A stretch of DNA of 64,000 nucleotides, from contig JBGAIB010000011.1 in NCBI GenBank assembly GCA_044225825.1, positions 1 through 64,000 on the forward strand, in the 5' to 3' direction. Position numbers and translations under genes: made by a program. This stretch comes from Bog-950 sp044225825. Its GTDB lineage: Bacteria; Bacteroidota; Bacteroidia; Chitinophagales; LD1. The notes beneath the pieces were generated by a model. The model was not told the origin of the DNA. It saw only the letters and a program-made list of their open reading frames with translations, and did not search any database. Of the stretch, positions 43,209-51,763 are shown piece by piece. Each line of letters begins with the position of its first letter. Position 1 is the stretch's first letter.

Positions 43209-43670
43209 TTAGCGTATTTCGGACAACTTGATTTTCTTTTGGTATTTGATGGGTATTTTAAACTTAATGAAGCACAGGGTTTTAACCTTTAGTTCACCCA
43301 TTACATACAAATCGGCTTCCTTATCGCGGAAGATATCAATGATCTTTTTCAGGTTGTCGAAGATAGTGCCGTCTGGTTTCAATTTGATACCTACAGGGAT
43401 GGCAAAATCTTTAAGCCGGTCGATGATAATGTCATCCTTTTCTCCTAAGGTTCCGATCAGTTTATCATCCATCACCACGTTGATCTCAATATTGGTAACC
43501 TTGAAACGCAGCCGGTTGGGGTTATGGAAAATAACATCGCAGCCCATTTTAATTCCGTTGCCGTCAACCCGTTCAAATTTAAAGGCTTCGGCGCGCTGAA
43601 AGGTAGGTGCCGCAATACGGCACGAAGAGAAGGCTATGCACAGCAGTGCCACATACATCAGGTTCTTCAT
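43209..43670 (-). CDS. LEA type 2-like lipoprotein
   Basis: A 153-residue protein with lipobox FSSC (Cys17) and a LEA-2/WHy-type beta domain: DVIFHNPNRLRFKVTNIEINVVMDD is the classical N-P-N strand pair. KLIGTLGEKDDIIIDRLKDFAIPVGIKL follows, typical of this fold. The end is strongly basic (KYQKKIKLSEIR). Such domains are found in envelope proteins with structural or stress roles. Its ATG overlaps the stop of the neighbouring LEA-like gene by 4 bases, so the two are translated as a pair. Confidence 0.82.
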   Translation of the reverse strand: MKNLMYVALLCIAFSSCRIAAPTFQRAEAFKFERVDGNGIKMGCDVIFHNPNRLRFKVTNIEINVVMDDKLIGTLGEKDDIIIDRLKDFAIPVGIKLKPDGTIFDNLKKIIDIFRDKEADLYVMGELKVKTLCFIKFKIPIKYQKKIKLSEIR

Positions 43671-44119
43671 TGGGCAAACTTAATGGTATCGGTAAACAAA
43701 ATGTTGGTGGAGCCACTGCTCATTACATTGTGGTAAGTAAGGGTACCCGAAATAGTTACAGGTAAAGCTGCAGGCACCACAGAATCTTTTACGGCAGCCT
43801 GCCAATCGGCGTTGGTAAAGCGCACGGAGAGGGGGAAGGTGGTTTCCTTACGACCGGGTATGCCCTGGTTAAGTTCCTGGGTTAGGATGGCCACGGTAAC
43901 GCCGTTTAGCTTGACTTCTTCGTGCAGGTTAACGATGGTGCTGGAAAGCAAGTTGGGATTACTGAGATGGAGGGTGCTGTTTAACTGGTAACCGCTGTTA
44001 CCCAGGGGCTGCAGGTGTAGCTCGTTTTGTTTAACCACGGTAACCTCGCCCCGGTTAAACAGAAACAGCACAAACGCCAGCACGATAACAATGCCAATAC
44101 CCCACATCCGTTTTTTCAT
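43667..44119 (-). CDS. Membrane-anchored LEA type 2-like protein
   Basis: A 150-residue protein with an N-terminal membrane helix (about 6-21) followed by a LEA-2-like domain (STLHLSNPNLLSSTIVNLHEEV, again with the N-P-N turn). The fold and size match the lipoprotein encoded directly downstream, and the genes overlap by 4 bases. One is anchored as a lipoprotein and the other by a helix, so they may sit in different membranes. No function is known. Confidence 0.72.
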   Translation of the reverse strand: MKKRMWGIGIVIVLAFVLFLFNRGEVTVVKQNELHLQPLGNSGYQLNSTLHLSNPNLLSSTIVNLHEEVKLNGVTVAILTQELNQGIPGRKETTFPLSVRFTNADWQAAVKDSVVPAALPVTISGTLTYHNVMSSGSTNILFTDTIKFAQ

Positions 44120-44218
44120 GGCTCAAATCTATTCGTGTTTTTCACATCCTGTGCCAATTTATACACAGCAATGGCGCGGCATGGGGTATTCACATATTTT
44201 CACCTTAAAATTTGAAGT

Positions 44219-44779
44219 TTGGTAATTATAGGCATTACAGGCACTTTAGGAGCAGGCAAGGGAACAATTGTTGATTATTTAGTGAAGCACCACCACTTTG
44301 CTCATTTTTCGGTGCGCGAATACCTGAGTAAAATTATTAAAGCGCGGGGCGGAGAGGTAAACCGCGATACCCTTGTTGCAACTGCAAATGCTTTGCGTGC
44401 AGAAAACAGTCCCAGTTATATTGCTACGGAACTTTTACGCGAGGCAAAGGCCAGCGGTAAAAACTGCATTATTGAAAGTATACGAACAGTAGGCGAGGTA
44501 ACAGCCCTGCGGGAGTTGGGAGGGTTTACACTTTTTGCGGTAGATGCTGACCAGGAGTTACGCTACAAGAGGATTGTTGAGCGCGCTTCGGAAACCGATA
44601 AGGTTAGTTTTGACGTGTTTGCTGCCAACGAGGCCCGTGAAATGGAAAGTAGTGACCCTAACAAGCAGAATCTGGGGGCCTGTATGCAAATGGCTGATTT
44701 TACATTTATCAATAACAATTCCTTTTCCGAACTTTATACACAAATCGATGAGGCACTAATTAGCATCGGATTCGCTTGA
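44219..44779 (+). CDS. P-loop nucleotide kinase-like protein
   Basis: A 186-residue P-loop protein of the dephospho-CoA kinase/nucleotide kinase type. Walker A is GTLGAGKGT (8-16), then SVREYLSKIIKARG, an IIESIRTVGEVTAL strand with acidic residues where such kinases bind their substrate, and a basic lid (DADQELRYKRIVERA). Start is TTG; no ATG lies upstream in frame. From family knowledge, domains of this kind are fused N-terminal to dCMP deaminase in yeast Dcd1-like proteins, and a dCMP deaminase gene lies two genes downstream. The substrate is not predictable from sequence. Confidence 0.8.
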   Translation: MVIIGITGTLGAGKGTIVDYLVKHHHFAHFSVREYLSKIIKARGGEVNRDTLVATANALRAENSPSYIATELLREAKASGKNCIIESIRTVGEVTALRELGGFTLFAVDADQELRYKRIVERASETDKVSFDVFAANEAREMESSDPNKQNLGACMQMADFTFINNNSFSELYTQIDEALISIGFA

Positions 44780-44827
44780 CAAACGAAGAAGGTAAGATTA
44801 TATTTAGCACCGGTTAACGGGTTCAAT

Positions 44828-45652
44828 ATGAATAAATTACTCTTTTTTATCGGTTTTTGCCTTGCTACATCGAGCGTTGCTGCGCAGCAAACCCAACAGT
44901 TTGGGGATAAAGAAGTGATGGAACAAGCGCTAATGCTGGCGCGTAATGGCAAATCGACCAAAGCACTGGAGATACTTACCGACCTACGGAACCGCACTGG
45001 CGAGAAAGACAGTTTTCATCTGTTTGCCGTAATGCTGAGCATTGAGCTGAATAATCAAACGGATAACTTTGCCGCAGCGGTAAAGGATTGTGAAGAGTTG
45101 ATACGATTGAAACCTGAGGCAGAAGTGGATTTACAGCAAATAATCGGGCGGCAGAAGCAATACCTGGATGATTTTGACGGAGCGCTGGTGGCCTTCAGGC
45201 GCATTATTGCCTTAAAACCTACCGATAAAATTGTATACAGCAACCTTGCCAGCACCTATAACTACGAAGGTAAATACAATGAAGCAATCAGGGCTCTTAA
45301 CTCCAATCCCAATAAGGAGCGCATGCCCAAGGAGTATTATCATTTTGCCGTTGCTTATTACCAGCTAAGCAAGTTGGATAGTGCCCAAAGCTATATTGAC
45401 AAATATCTGGATACCGATGAAGGTAGTAACAGCCAAACGGGCTATATGTATGGCGCTCTTATATACGACAAGTTGGGTGATAAAGCCACGGCCTGCAATT
45501 ATATAACCGCAGCTAACGATATTTTAGTGGAGAAGAAGGTAGAGGAGAAAGCGGCCAAGGCTTCGCCGGAAATGAAAGAAACCCCGGTTTATAAGCTATC
45601 GCAAAAGGAAGTGGCACAGATAAAGGAATTGAAGCCACAACTGTGCAAATAG
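44828..45652 (+). CDS. Exported TPR-repeat protein
   Basis: A 274-residue protein with a signal peptide (1-18, ending VAAQ) and at least four tetratricopeptide repeats (about 25-215). Examples are FAAAVKDCEELIRLKPEAE and KIVYSNLASTYNYEGKYNEA, followed by a Lys/Glu-rich tail. It is likely a periplasmic or envelope scaffold. It lies between the kinase-like gene and the dCMP deaminase gene on the same strand with short gaps, so the three may be co-transcribed although their functions look unrelated. Confidence 0.85.
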   Translation: MNKLLFFIGFCLATSSVAAQQTQQFGDKEVMEQALMLARNGKSTKALEILTDLRNRTGEKDSFHLFAVMLSIELNNQTDNFAAAVKDCEELIRLKPEAEVDLQQIIGRQKQYLDDFDGALVAFRRIIALKPTDKIVYSNLASTYNYEGKYNEAIRALNSNPNKERMPKEYYHFAVAYYQLSKLDSAQSYIDKYLDTDEGSNSQTGYMYGALIYDKLGDKATACNYITAANDILVEKKVEEKAAKASPEMKETPVYKLSQKEVAQIKELKPQLCK

Positions 45653-45695
45653 CTCCGTACGGTATCTGCAGTTATTTTTACTATTATTGATTGTT

Positions 45696-46199
45696 ATGAG
45701 CGAAAAGAAAGAAGAGCACTATGTACGTCCCAGTTGGGATGAGTATTTCATGGAAGTAATGGATGCTATCAGCAAGCGTGCCACCTGTGGCCGCGGACGT
45801 AGTGGCTGTGTAATTTCGCGCGATAACCAGTTGCTGGTTACAGGCTATGTGGGCTCGCCGGTTGGTTTGCCGCATTGCGATGAGGTTGGCCACCAAATGA
45901 AGAAGGTGATACACGAGGATGGTTCGGTTACGGAACATTGTGTACGCACCGTGCATGCCGAACAGAACGCTATTTGCCAGGCCGCTAAACGTGGTGTAGC
46001 CCTGGATGGCGCTACCCTGTACTGCCGTATGACACCTTGCCGTGTTTGCGCCATGCTGATCATCAACTGCGGTATTAAGCGGGTGGTGTGCCAGCGTAAA
46101 TATCATGCAGGTACTGAAAGCGAGGATATGTTCCGCATTGCAGGCGTTAAACTGGAGTTCTTTCACGAAGAACTCCAGCAATACGAAGCCCACAAATAA
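45696..46199 (+). CDS. dCMP deaminase family protein
   Basis: A 167-residue zinc deaminase that would convert dCMP to dUMP for thymidylate synthesis. The zinc site is complete: His87-Ala-Glu89 (VHAEQNAI) and Cys115-x-x-Cys118 (TPCRVCAM). CGRGRSGCVIS and GYVGSPVGLPHCDEVGH are typical of ComEB/dCMP deaminases, the latter region often holding a second metal site. An earlier TTG is open but MSEKKEE at 45696 is the natural start. It is convergent with the next gene. Confidence 0.92.
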   Translation: MSEKKEEHYVRPSWDEYFMEVMDAISKRATCGRGRSGCVISRDNQLLVTGYVGSPVGLPHCDEVGHQMKKVIHEDGSVTEHCVRTVHAEQNAICQAAKRGVALDGATLYCRMTPCRVCAMLIINCGIKRVVCQRKYHAGTESEDMFRIAGVKLEFFHEELQQYEAHK

Positions 46200-46222
46200 C
46201 AAGCAGGCATTATCTGGCTTGC

Positions 46223-46690
46223 TTACAATCTTTCAATATTCAGGATAGTGGCAGCAGTATCCAGGTTCGGATACAAACCTTCGAACGCTTTGATGTGATT
46301 AGCATCGGATGAAAACCGGAACGTTTTAGGTGTTGGCTTTTCAATATCAAACTCGCCATCAATATATCCGCCTAAATCCAGGTCAATGGTGTTATACGCA
46401 TTTAACTTCCAGGTGCCCAGTGCAAAGCCGCTATTGTTGAATGTATCATAGGTAAAGTAATAGCCAAACAATACGTTATTATCCTGAAAATCGAGCCGGT
46501 ATTCGCAACAGTCGTTACCATTACTGAAATAAGGCAGTGCATTCAACTGGTTACCGGAGAGGGTATCTATGTAAATGGAATTTAGTTTCCACAATCCTTT
46601 AATGAAGTTATCCTCCCTTATTTTTTTGCAGGACGAAAAAGTGAAAATCGCCAGAACGGCCAAAACGCCGGTTATCTTATATCCATTCAT
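46223..46690 (-). CDS. Lipocalin-like putative lipoprotein
   Basis: A 155-residue protein with lipobox FSSC (Cys21) followed by KK, a usual Bacteroidota signal. The mature part starts KGLWKLNSIYIDT and has alternating strands (YRLDFQDNNVLFGYYFTYD, ALGTWKLNAYNTIDLDL), like the small lipocalin-type domains common among Bacteroidota lipoproteins. Two adjacent Cys (DCC) are unusual. The start is taken as ATG 46690, since the earlier frame adds ten residues before the signal. Ligand unknown. Confidence 0.72.
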   Translation of the reverse strand: MNGYKITGVLAVLAIFTFSSCKKIREDNFIKGLWKLNSIYIDTLSGNQLNALPYFSNGNDCCEYRLDFQDNNVLFGYYFTYDTFNNSGFALGTWKLNAYNTIDLDLGGYIDGEFDIEKPTPKTFRFSSDANHIKAFEGLYPNLDTAATILNIERL

Positions 46691-46755
46691 GCTCGGGTAG
46701 TTTATATGCGCAGTTATCAAACACTGTAACGCAGGGGGCTGCGTTTCATTTTGTA

Positions 46756-47709
46756 TTAATCCTGCAATAATTCTTTCACAATTTGTTTCACAGGGCGAAT
46801 GCTCTTCACATACTCAATGGAAGGACCCGCGCACCACATGGTTTGATAGGTGGCGCCAAAGGCTGCTTTCTCCAGGCTCTTCATGCCTTTATAATAGGTG
46901 ATCATCTTGGTCCACTTTTTAATTTTTTTGTTGCTGTTTAAAAAGCGCTCCAACCAGTTTTGCTGCGTACCGATTTGTTTTACGTAAGGCGTATTAATAA
47001 CCGTGCAGGGCGTACCGGAAAGTTTAGTAGTCATTACAATATCGTTGGCAGTATAATTTACACAGGCCATTTTATAGTCGTTGGTCACATCGCTTTCGTT
47101 AGAAGCAATAAACGGACTTCCTACCGAAACACCACATGCCCCATATTCCAGCATTTTTTTCATTTGACCGAAATTGCCCACTCCACCGGCGGAGATAACA
47201 GGAATCTTTACATGTTTCACTAGCGTCGTAATCAATTCGCGCGGACCTATTTTGCCGGCATGGCCGCCTGCCTGATTATTTACGGCAATTACTGCATCGG
47301 CACCCATGGCCTCCACTTTCAAGGCATATTCCAGGTCAATAACATCGCAAAATACCTTCATGCCGTGTGGTTTGCAGGCATCAATAATGCGTTGTGGCGA
47401 GCCTAATGAACTAATGATGTAGGGCACACGATACTCTACGCAAGTGTTCAACTGCTCCTCGAAACGGATATTGGATTTGTTGGCAATCAGATTAATGCCG
47501 TAAGCCTTGTTAGTGCCGGCCTTAATTTCATCCAGCGCTTTTCGGAATTCTTTATCGCTGCGGTAGTTAAGGGCAGGTATTGCCCCTGTAATACCAGCAT
47601 TACAGGCCTCAATTACCATTTTGGTATTGCTAACTAAAAACATTGGAGCCATAATAATGGGGTAATCAATGCCCAACATACGCGTTAAAGCGGTATCCAT
47701 TTTTTCCAT
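46756..47709 (-). CDS. Nitronate monooxygenase (2-nitropropane dioxygenase) family protein
   Basis: A 317-residue TIM-barrel flavoenzyme. IDYPIIMAPMFLVS starts the barrel, GADAVIAVNNQAGGHAG is the FMN/His motif (in the family usually QGxEAGGH), VISAGGVGNFGQMKKML is the phosphate-binding loop and GVSVGSPFIA closes it. Members detoxify alkyl nitronates; some FabK enoyl-ACP reductases share the fold. The ATG at 47709 (MEKMDTAL) or the next at 47700 is the start; the longer frame begins earlier but adds nothing family-like. Monocistronic. Confidence 0.88.
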   Translation of the reverse strand: MEKMDTALTRMLGIDYPIIMAPMFLVSNTKMVIEACNAGITGAIPALNYRSDKEFRKALDEIKAGTNKAYGINLIANKSNIRFEEQLNTCVEYRVPYIISSLGSPQRIIDACKPHGMKVFCDVIDLEYALKVEAMGADAVIAVNNQAGGHAGKIGPRELITTLVKHVKIPVISAGGVGNFGQMKKMLEYGACGVSVGSPFIASNESDVTNDYKMACVNYTANDIVMTTKLSGTPCTVINTPYVKQIGTQQNWLERFLNSNKKIKKWTKMITYYKGMKSLEKAAFGATYQTMWCAGPSIEYVKSIRPVKQIVKELLQD

Positions 47710-47988
47710 TGCGAATAGTTCGTTATTTGCGCGCAAAATACGGAATTATTGCAAGCCTTTGCAGCAGGCTGCTGACCAACTTCAATAGATAAAACGGGAT
47801 GGCTGCCAAAAGGATGCTTGGTTCATATGGGAAGCTGATGCGGATGTGCAGGGCGTTCTGTCATGCCAGTGTCATAAACTTAATCTGTTGTTCACTTTTG
47901 GATAATAAGGGCATCGCGGGGTCGTTTGAGAGCGGAAAAGAGGTTTTTAACATTGTTGATTTCCGGCGCCTATAATGTGGAATCAAAA

Positions 47989-48019
47989 TTTTGAAAAGTA
48001 GAAATAAGAGATATTTTTA
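47989..48019 (+). promoter_or_regulatory. Candidate promoter of the exbB operon
   Basis: TTTTG at 47989-47993 and TATTTTTA at 48012-48019 (one mismatch to TAnnTTTG) are 18 bases apart, normal for Bacteroidota. The leader to the ATG at 48104 would be about 78 bases. The rest of the 390-base gap from 47710 holds no gene; a CCATGCATGG dyad lies at 48046-48055 in the leader. Confidence 0.5.
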
Positions 48020-48103
48020 CGCCTCTTTGTAAACAATCACCACTGCCATGCATGGGCACAGGCAGTAAACCCAAACAATTAAAAAACTAAAACAAAACAG
48101 AAA

Positions 48104-48910
48104 ATGAGTCAGGCAAAACAAGTTCAGAAGAAAAGCGGATTTCCCTGGGCACCCGTTGTAATGATTGTGGCTTTAGTAGTGGCTATCATTCTTTACATGT
48201 TCGTATTTGGCGACCCAAGCCACTTTAAAGATGCAGATAAGAAGCACCCTAAAGATGGTGATTACTTAGGTGTAGTTTACGCCGGTGGTTTCATCGTACC
48301 TATCCTTATGGCTATGTTCCTGATCGTTGTTACTTTCTCTATCGAGCGTTTGTTAACCATTACCAAAGCAAAAGGTAACGGTTCTATCGAAAGCTTCCTG
48401 CAAAAAATAAAAACCCTGTTACATGCTAACAACATTGATGGCGCTATTGCTGAGTGCAACCGTCAAAAAGGTTCTGTTGCCAACGTGGTAGTAGAAGGTT
48501 TAAAGAAATACCAGGATATGGAAAAGAATACCAGCCTTACCCACGAACAAAAGGTGCTGGCTATTCAACAGGAAATTGAAGAAGCAACTACGCTTGAATT
48601 ACCAAGCCTGCAGGAGAACCTGCCGATCCTTGCTACCATCGCTTCGGTTGCTACCCTGGTAGCGCTGTTAGGAACGGTATTAGGTATGATCCGCGCTTTC
48701 GCCGCGCTAGCTGTTAGCGGTAACCCTGATCCGGGCGCTCTGGCACAAGGTATCTCTGAGGCGCTTATCAATACCGCTATCGGTATCGGTACCTCTGCGT
48801 TCTCCATCATCCTGTATAACACCTTTACTTCTCAGATCGACAAGCTGACTTACGGTATTGACGAAATCGGTTTCTCGATTGCGCAGACCTTTGCCAACAC
48901 CAAGAAGTAA
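48104..48910 (+). CDS. exbB: ExbB/MotA/TolQ family proton channel protein
   Basis: A 268-residue inner-membrane protein. An N-terminal helix (about 16-36) precedes the ExbB core: VPILMAMFLIVVTFSIERL, LPILATIASVATLVALLGTVLGMIRAF (the GTVxGMI signature) and INTAIGIGTSAFSIILYN. ExbB and ExbD use the proton gradient to energise TonB. It begins a row of exbD, exbD, exbD and tonB genes on the same strand. The extra N-terminal helix is common in Bacteroidota. Confidence 0.93.
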   Translation: MSQAKQVQKKSGFPWAPVVMIVALVVAIILYMFVFGDPSHFKDADKKHPKDGDYLGVVYAGGFIVPILMAMFLIVVTFSIERLLTITKAKGNGSIESFLQKIKTLLHANNIDGAIAECNRQKGSVANVVVEGLKKYQDMEKNTSLTHEQKVLAIQQEIEEATTLELPSLQENLPILATIASVATLVALLGTVLGMIRAFAALAVSGNPDPGALAQGISEALINTAIGIGTSAFSIILYNTFTSQIDKLTYGIDEIGFSIAQTFANTKK

Positions 48911-48942
48911 TTATTTAATAACGGCAATAAATTCAGTTAGAA

Positions 48943-49632
48943 ATGCCCAGAATACTTCCACCAAGGAAAAACCCAGTTGTGGACATGACCGCGATGTGCG
49001 ACGTGGCCTTTCTGCTGTTGACCTTCTTTATATTAACTGCCAAGTTCAAACCGCAGAACCTGGTAGCTGTGGATGTGCCAATGACCCATAGCGAGAAATC
49101 GGTACCGGATAAAACCCTTACCATTCTGGTTGATAAAAAAGGCCGTGTATTCATTTCGTTAAAGGAGTCATCGATGCGTGCAGAAATGCTGAATCAGATG
49201 ATTGAACGCGACGGTGAATTACACCCTCAACTGAAGAAAATTACCGAAGAAGGCAAAAAGCGCTTTAAATTAACCGATACATGGGGTGGTACACTGGGCA
49301 ATATTGACCAGGTGCTTTCTCTGGACGGTGAGCGTTTTGAAGCGTATCAGCAAAACGAACTACCCGGCATACCTACCGATTCGGTGAATAACGAATTGGG
49401 TGATTGGGTGCAGAGTGCACGTATTGCTTACCAAACGCTTTATCCTTCTGATGCCAACGGTCTTTCAATAGCTATTAAAAGCGATAAAGGAACTAACATT
49501 CCATATGTGAAGGATGTGATCAAAACACTAACCTCGCGTGATATTCACCGCTTTTTATTGATTACCACACTGGGCGGAAGCCAACCGGCAGAAGCAGCAC
49601 CGCAAGGCGGCGCAGCCAAGCCAAACGAGTAA
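48943..49632 (+). CDS. exbD: ExbD/TolR family protein (first copy)
   Basis: A 229-residue protein with one membrane helix. VVDMTAMCDVAFLLLTFFIL carries the essential Asp of ExbD at the start of the helix (MCD), followed by the periplasmic domain. It is longer than the other two copies and has a distinct central insert (KLTDTWGGTLGNIDQVLS) and an Ala/Gln/Pro-rich tail. It probably assembles with the ExbB encoded upstream; the divergence from copies two and three suggests a different role in the complex. Confidence 0.92.
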   Translation: MPRILPPRKNPVVDMTAMCDVAFLLLTFFILTAKFKPQNLVAVDVPMTHSEKSVPDKTLTILVDKKGRVFISLKESSMRAEMLNQMIERDGELHPQLKKITEEGKKRFKLTDTWGGTLGNIDQVLSLDGERFEAYQQNELPGIPTDSVNNELGDWVQSARIAYQTLYPSDANGLSIAIKSDKGTNIPYVKDVIKTLTSRDIHRFLLITTLGGSQPAEAAPQGGAAKPNE

Positions 49633-49654
49633 ACCAATTATTAACTTAAATAAC

Positions 49655-49660
49655 GGAGGA
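49655..49660 (+). promoter_or_regulatory. Unusual strong Shine-Dalgarno (GGAGGA)
   Basis: GGAGGA 5 bases before the ATG at 49666. Such sites are rare in this window, where most genes have none. Confidence 0.6.
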
Positions 49661-49665
49661 ATAAA

Positions 49666-50253
49666 ATGGCAGACGTAGATACCGGAGGGGGTGGAGGAGG
49701 AAGACATGACGGTGGGCCCCGGTCCAAAAAGTTGTCGACCCGCGTTGACCTTACGCCCATGGTGGACCTTGCCTTTTTGCTGATATCATTCTTTATGCTT
49801 ACTACCACCTTGAATAAACCCAAGGCTATGCAGTTAAACATGCCTAAGAAGGTGGATAAGCCCGATGATAAGCAGGACGTTGGTGAATGCCAGGTAATGA
49901 GTGTAATACTTGATACTCTGGACCAGGTGTGGTATTATGAAGGTTTGCAGGTTGCAGGCTTACAGAAAACCACCTTTGCCGGCGATAAAGGCATACGCAA
50001 GGTAATACTTGACATGTTAAAGAAAACCCCGGCGCAGTGCCCTCCTATGAAGGACGGCAGCCCACGCCAGGCGGTTATATTGATTAAAATGCTGAAAGGC
50101 GCACGCTATCAGAACATGGTGGATATCCTGGATGAAATGGATATTACCGGAACAAAAATTTACGCTATCCAGGAGCCGGATCCGCTTGAAATTGAAGCGG
50201 TAGCCAACGGTGGTAGCGCTACAGCCACAAAAGAAACGGTACAACAACCGTAA
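49666..50253 (+). CDS. ExbD/TolR family protein (second copy)
   Basis: A 195-residue ExbD-like protein. A Gly-rich basic N-terminus (DTGGGGGGRHDGGPR) precedes TRVDLTPMVDLAFLLISFFML, with the conserved Asp in MVD. The periplasmic part contains GEQ-less ECQVMSVILDTLDQVWYYEG and GARYQNMVDILDEMDIT. The third copy has clear matches to all of these, so the two copies arose by duplication. A strong Shine-Dalgarno precedes it. Confidence 0.92.
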   Translation: MADVDTGGGGGGRHDGGPRSKKLSTRVDLTPMVDLAFLLISFFMLTTTLNKPKAMQLNMPKKVDKPDDKQDVGECQVMSVILDTLDQVWYYEGLQVAGLQKTTFAGDKGIRKVILDMLKKTPAQCPPMKDGSPRQAVILIKMLKGARYQNMVDILDEMDITGTKIYAIQEPDPLEIEAVANGGSATATKETVQQP

Positions 50254-50301
50254 TTTTTTGTGGAATTTTTGTGTTGCTGCATCATCAGGTAAAACCTACC
50301 T

Positions 50302-50856
50302 ATGGCAGACATCACTAATGAAAGCCGCAGGCATCGTTCTTTGACCAAAAAGTCGCACAAAAAATTAACAAGCCCAAGGGTGGATATGACACCCTTGGTT
50401 GACCTTGGTTTTTTACTGATCTCGTTCTTTATGCTTACCGTAGTAATTGGTGAGGAGAAAGCGATGGATGTAAAACAGCCGAAAGCCGGTGATCCCACCG
50501 ATGTTTCGGAGTGCCAGGTGCTGAACGTGCTGCTTGATACGGCAGACAGGGTATATGCTTACGAGGGGCTGGAAATGGCCAATCTGCAGCAAACCACCTT
50601 TGACCCTGAAAACGGCATACGGCAGTTAATTTTGGATAAGAGTAAACGGGTGCAAAGCACTTGCCCGGCAACCGCCAACGGCGGTAAACGGCAGATGATA
50701 TGCCTGATAAAACTTTTACCCGGTGCACGTTATGGAAATATGGTGAGTATACTGGATGAGATGGAAATAACCGAAACAGCCGTATATGCCATGCAGGAAC
50801 CGCTGCCTGAAGAACTGGAAGCAATTAAGAAAAAGGAATTATTAGCAGAGAAATAG
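50302..50856 (+). CDS. ExbD/TolR family protein (third copy)
   Basis: A 184-residue paralogue of the second copy. PRVDMTPLVDLGFLLISFFML holds the ion-pathway Asp, and the periplasmic domain repeats ECQVLNVLLDTADRVYAYEG and GARYGNMVSILDEMEIT. A basic Lys/Arg/His N-terminus (RRHRSLTKKSHKK) replaces the Gly-rich one. With three ExbD subunits encoded and one ExbB, mixed ExbD dimers are likely. Confidence 0.92.
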   Translation: MADITNESRRHRSLTKKSHKKLTSPRVDMTPLVDLGFLLISFFMLTVVIGEEKAMDVKQPKAGDPTDVSECQVLNVLLDTADRVYAYEGLEMANLQQTTFDPENGIRQLILDKSKRVQSTCPATANGGKRQMICLIKLLPGARYGNMVSILDEMEITETAVYAMQEPLPEELEAIKKKELLAEK

Positions 50857-50879
50857 CTAAAAAGAAAAACGAACGTATT

Positions 50880-51680
50880 ATGTCGCAGAATACAAATTAT
50901 TACAACTGGACGATGGATGACATCGTTTTCGACCAGCGTAATAAAGATTACGGCGGTTACCAGATGCGCAAGTTGACGAAACGTCACCTGCGCCTTGGCG
51001 GTATCATCGCTTTGGTGATTGTAGCTATTTTGGTTGCCGTAGCCTACATTCCGTGGGATACGTTGTTCCCTAAAAAGGAAGAACCCAAAATGAAAATCAC
51101 CGAGGTGAACCTTGCTGAACCTCCGCCTTTGGATAAGAACGCTCCGCCGCCTCCACCGCCGCCTCCACCGCCACCACCACAACGCCCTACTGTTAGGTTT
51201 GTGGAGATGATTGTGAAGAAGCAGAACGAGGTGCGTGAAGAAGAGCCACTTACCGAGGTGAAGGACATTAACAAGGATATTGCCACTGAAAACAAAGAAG
51301 GTGATATTAATGCCCCTGCCGCTATTGATGAACCGGTTGCTGAAGCCCCTGTGGTAGAAGAGCCAAAGGTGTTCCAGTTCGTAGAACAGATGCCTGAGTT
51401 CCCCGGCGGTGAGGTTGAACTGATCAAATTCCTGCAGAAGAATATCCAATATCCGCAAATGGAACGTGATAACGATATCCAGGGCCGTGTAATGATACGC
51501 TTTGTGGTATTGGAAGATGGTGCCGTATCGGATGTGCAGGTGTTACGCGGTGTTAGCGGTGGCCTGGATAAGGAAGCCGTGCGCGTAGTAAAACTGTTGC
51601 CTAAGTTTAAGCCCGGCCGCCAGCAGGGTAAAGCCGTGCGCGTGCAGTATACGCTGCCGGTGATGTTTAAACTGCAATAG
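50880..51680 (+). CDS. tonB: TonB energy transducer (first copy)
   Basis: A 266-residue TonB. A conserved cytoplasmic motif (DIVFDQRNKDYGGYQMRKL) is followed by one membrane helix (about 39-58), a periplasmic Pro run (twelve prolines after NA) and an acidic spacer. The C-terminal TonB domain runs from FVEQMPEFPGG to YTLPVMFKLQ, with the family YP...G.V...F.V...G pattern. It couples ExbB/ExbD energy to outer-membrane receptors, many of which in Bacteroidota are SusC-like. It ends the exbB-exbD part of the locus; a strong hairpin follows. Confidence 0.94.
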   Translation: MSQNTNYYNWTMDDIVFDQRNKDYGGYQMRKLTKRHLRLGGIIALVIVAILVAVAYIPWDTLFPKKEEPKMKITEVNLAEPPPLDKNAPPPPPPPPPPPPQRPTVRFVEMIVKKQNEVREEEPLTEVKDINKDIATENKEGDINAPAAIDEPVAEAPVVEEPKVFQFVEQMPEFPGGEVELIKFLQKNIQYPQMERDNDIQGRVMIRFVVLEDGAVSDVQVLRGVSGGLDKEAVRVVKLLPKFKPGRQQGKAVRVQYTLPVMFKLQ

Positions 51681-51704
51681 ATTAATTTTGAGTTAGAACT
51701 TTAG

Positions 51705-51750
51705 CAAAATCATAATCGTTCTTCGTGAATGGTTATGATTTTGTTCTTTT
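51705..51750 (+). terminator. Strong hairpin after tonB (terminator or attenuator)
   Basis: CAAAATCATAATCGTTC pairs with GAATGGTTATGATTTTG over 17 positions (two G-U pairs), loop TTCGT, followed by TTCTTTT. It separates tonB from the next gene, which starts 14 bases later. Confidence 0.75.
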
Positions 51751-51763
51751 ACGGACGCTAGCA

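Noticed and set aside
50730..51458. A 242-residue minus-strand frame opposite exbD and tonB
   Set aside because: Produced by the codons of the TonB proline run (appearing as Trp/Arg repeats); no conserved domain.
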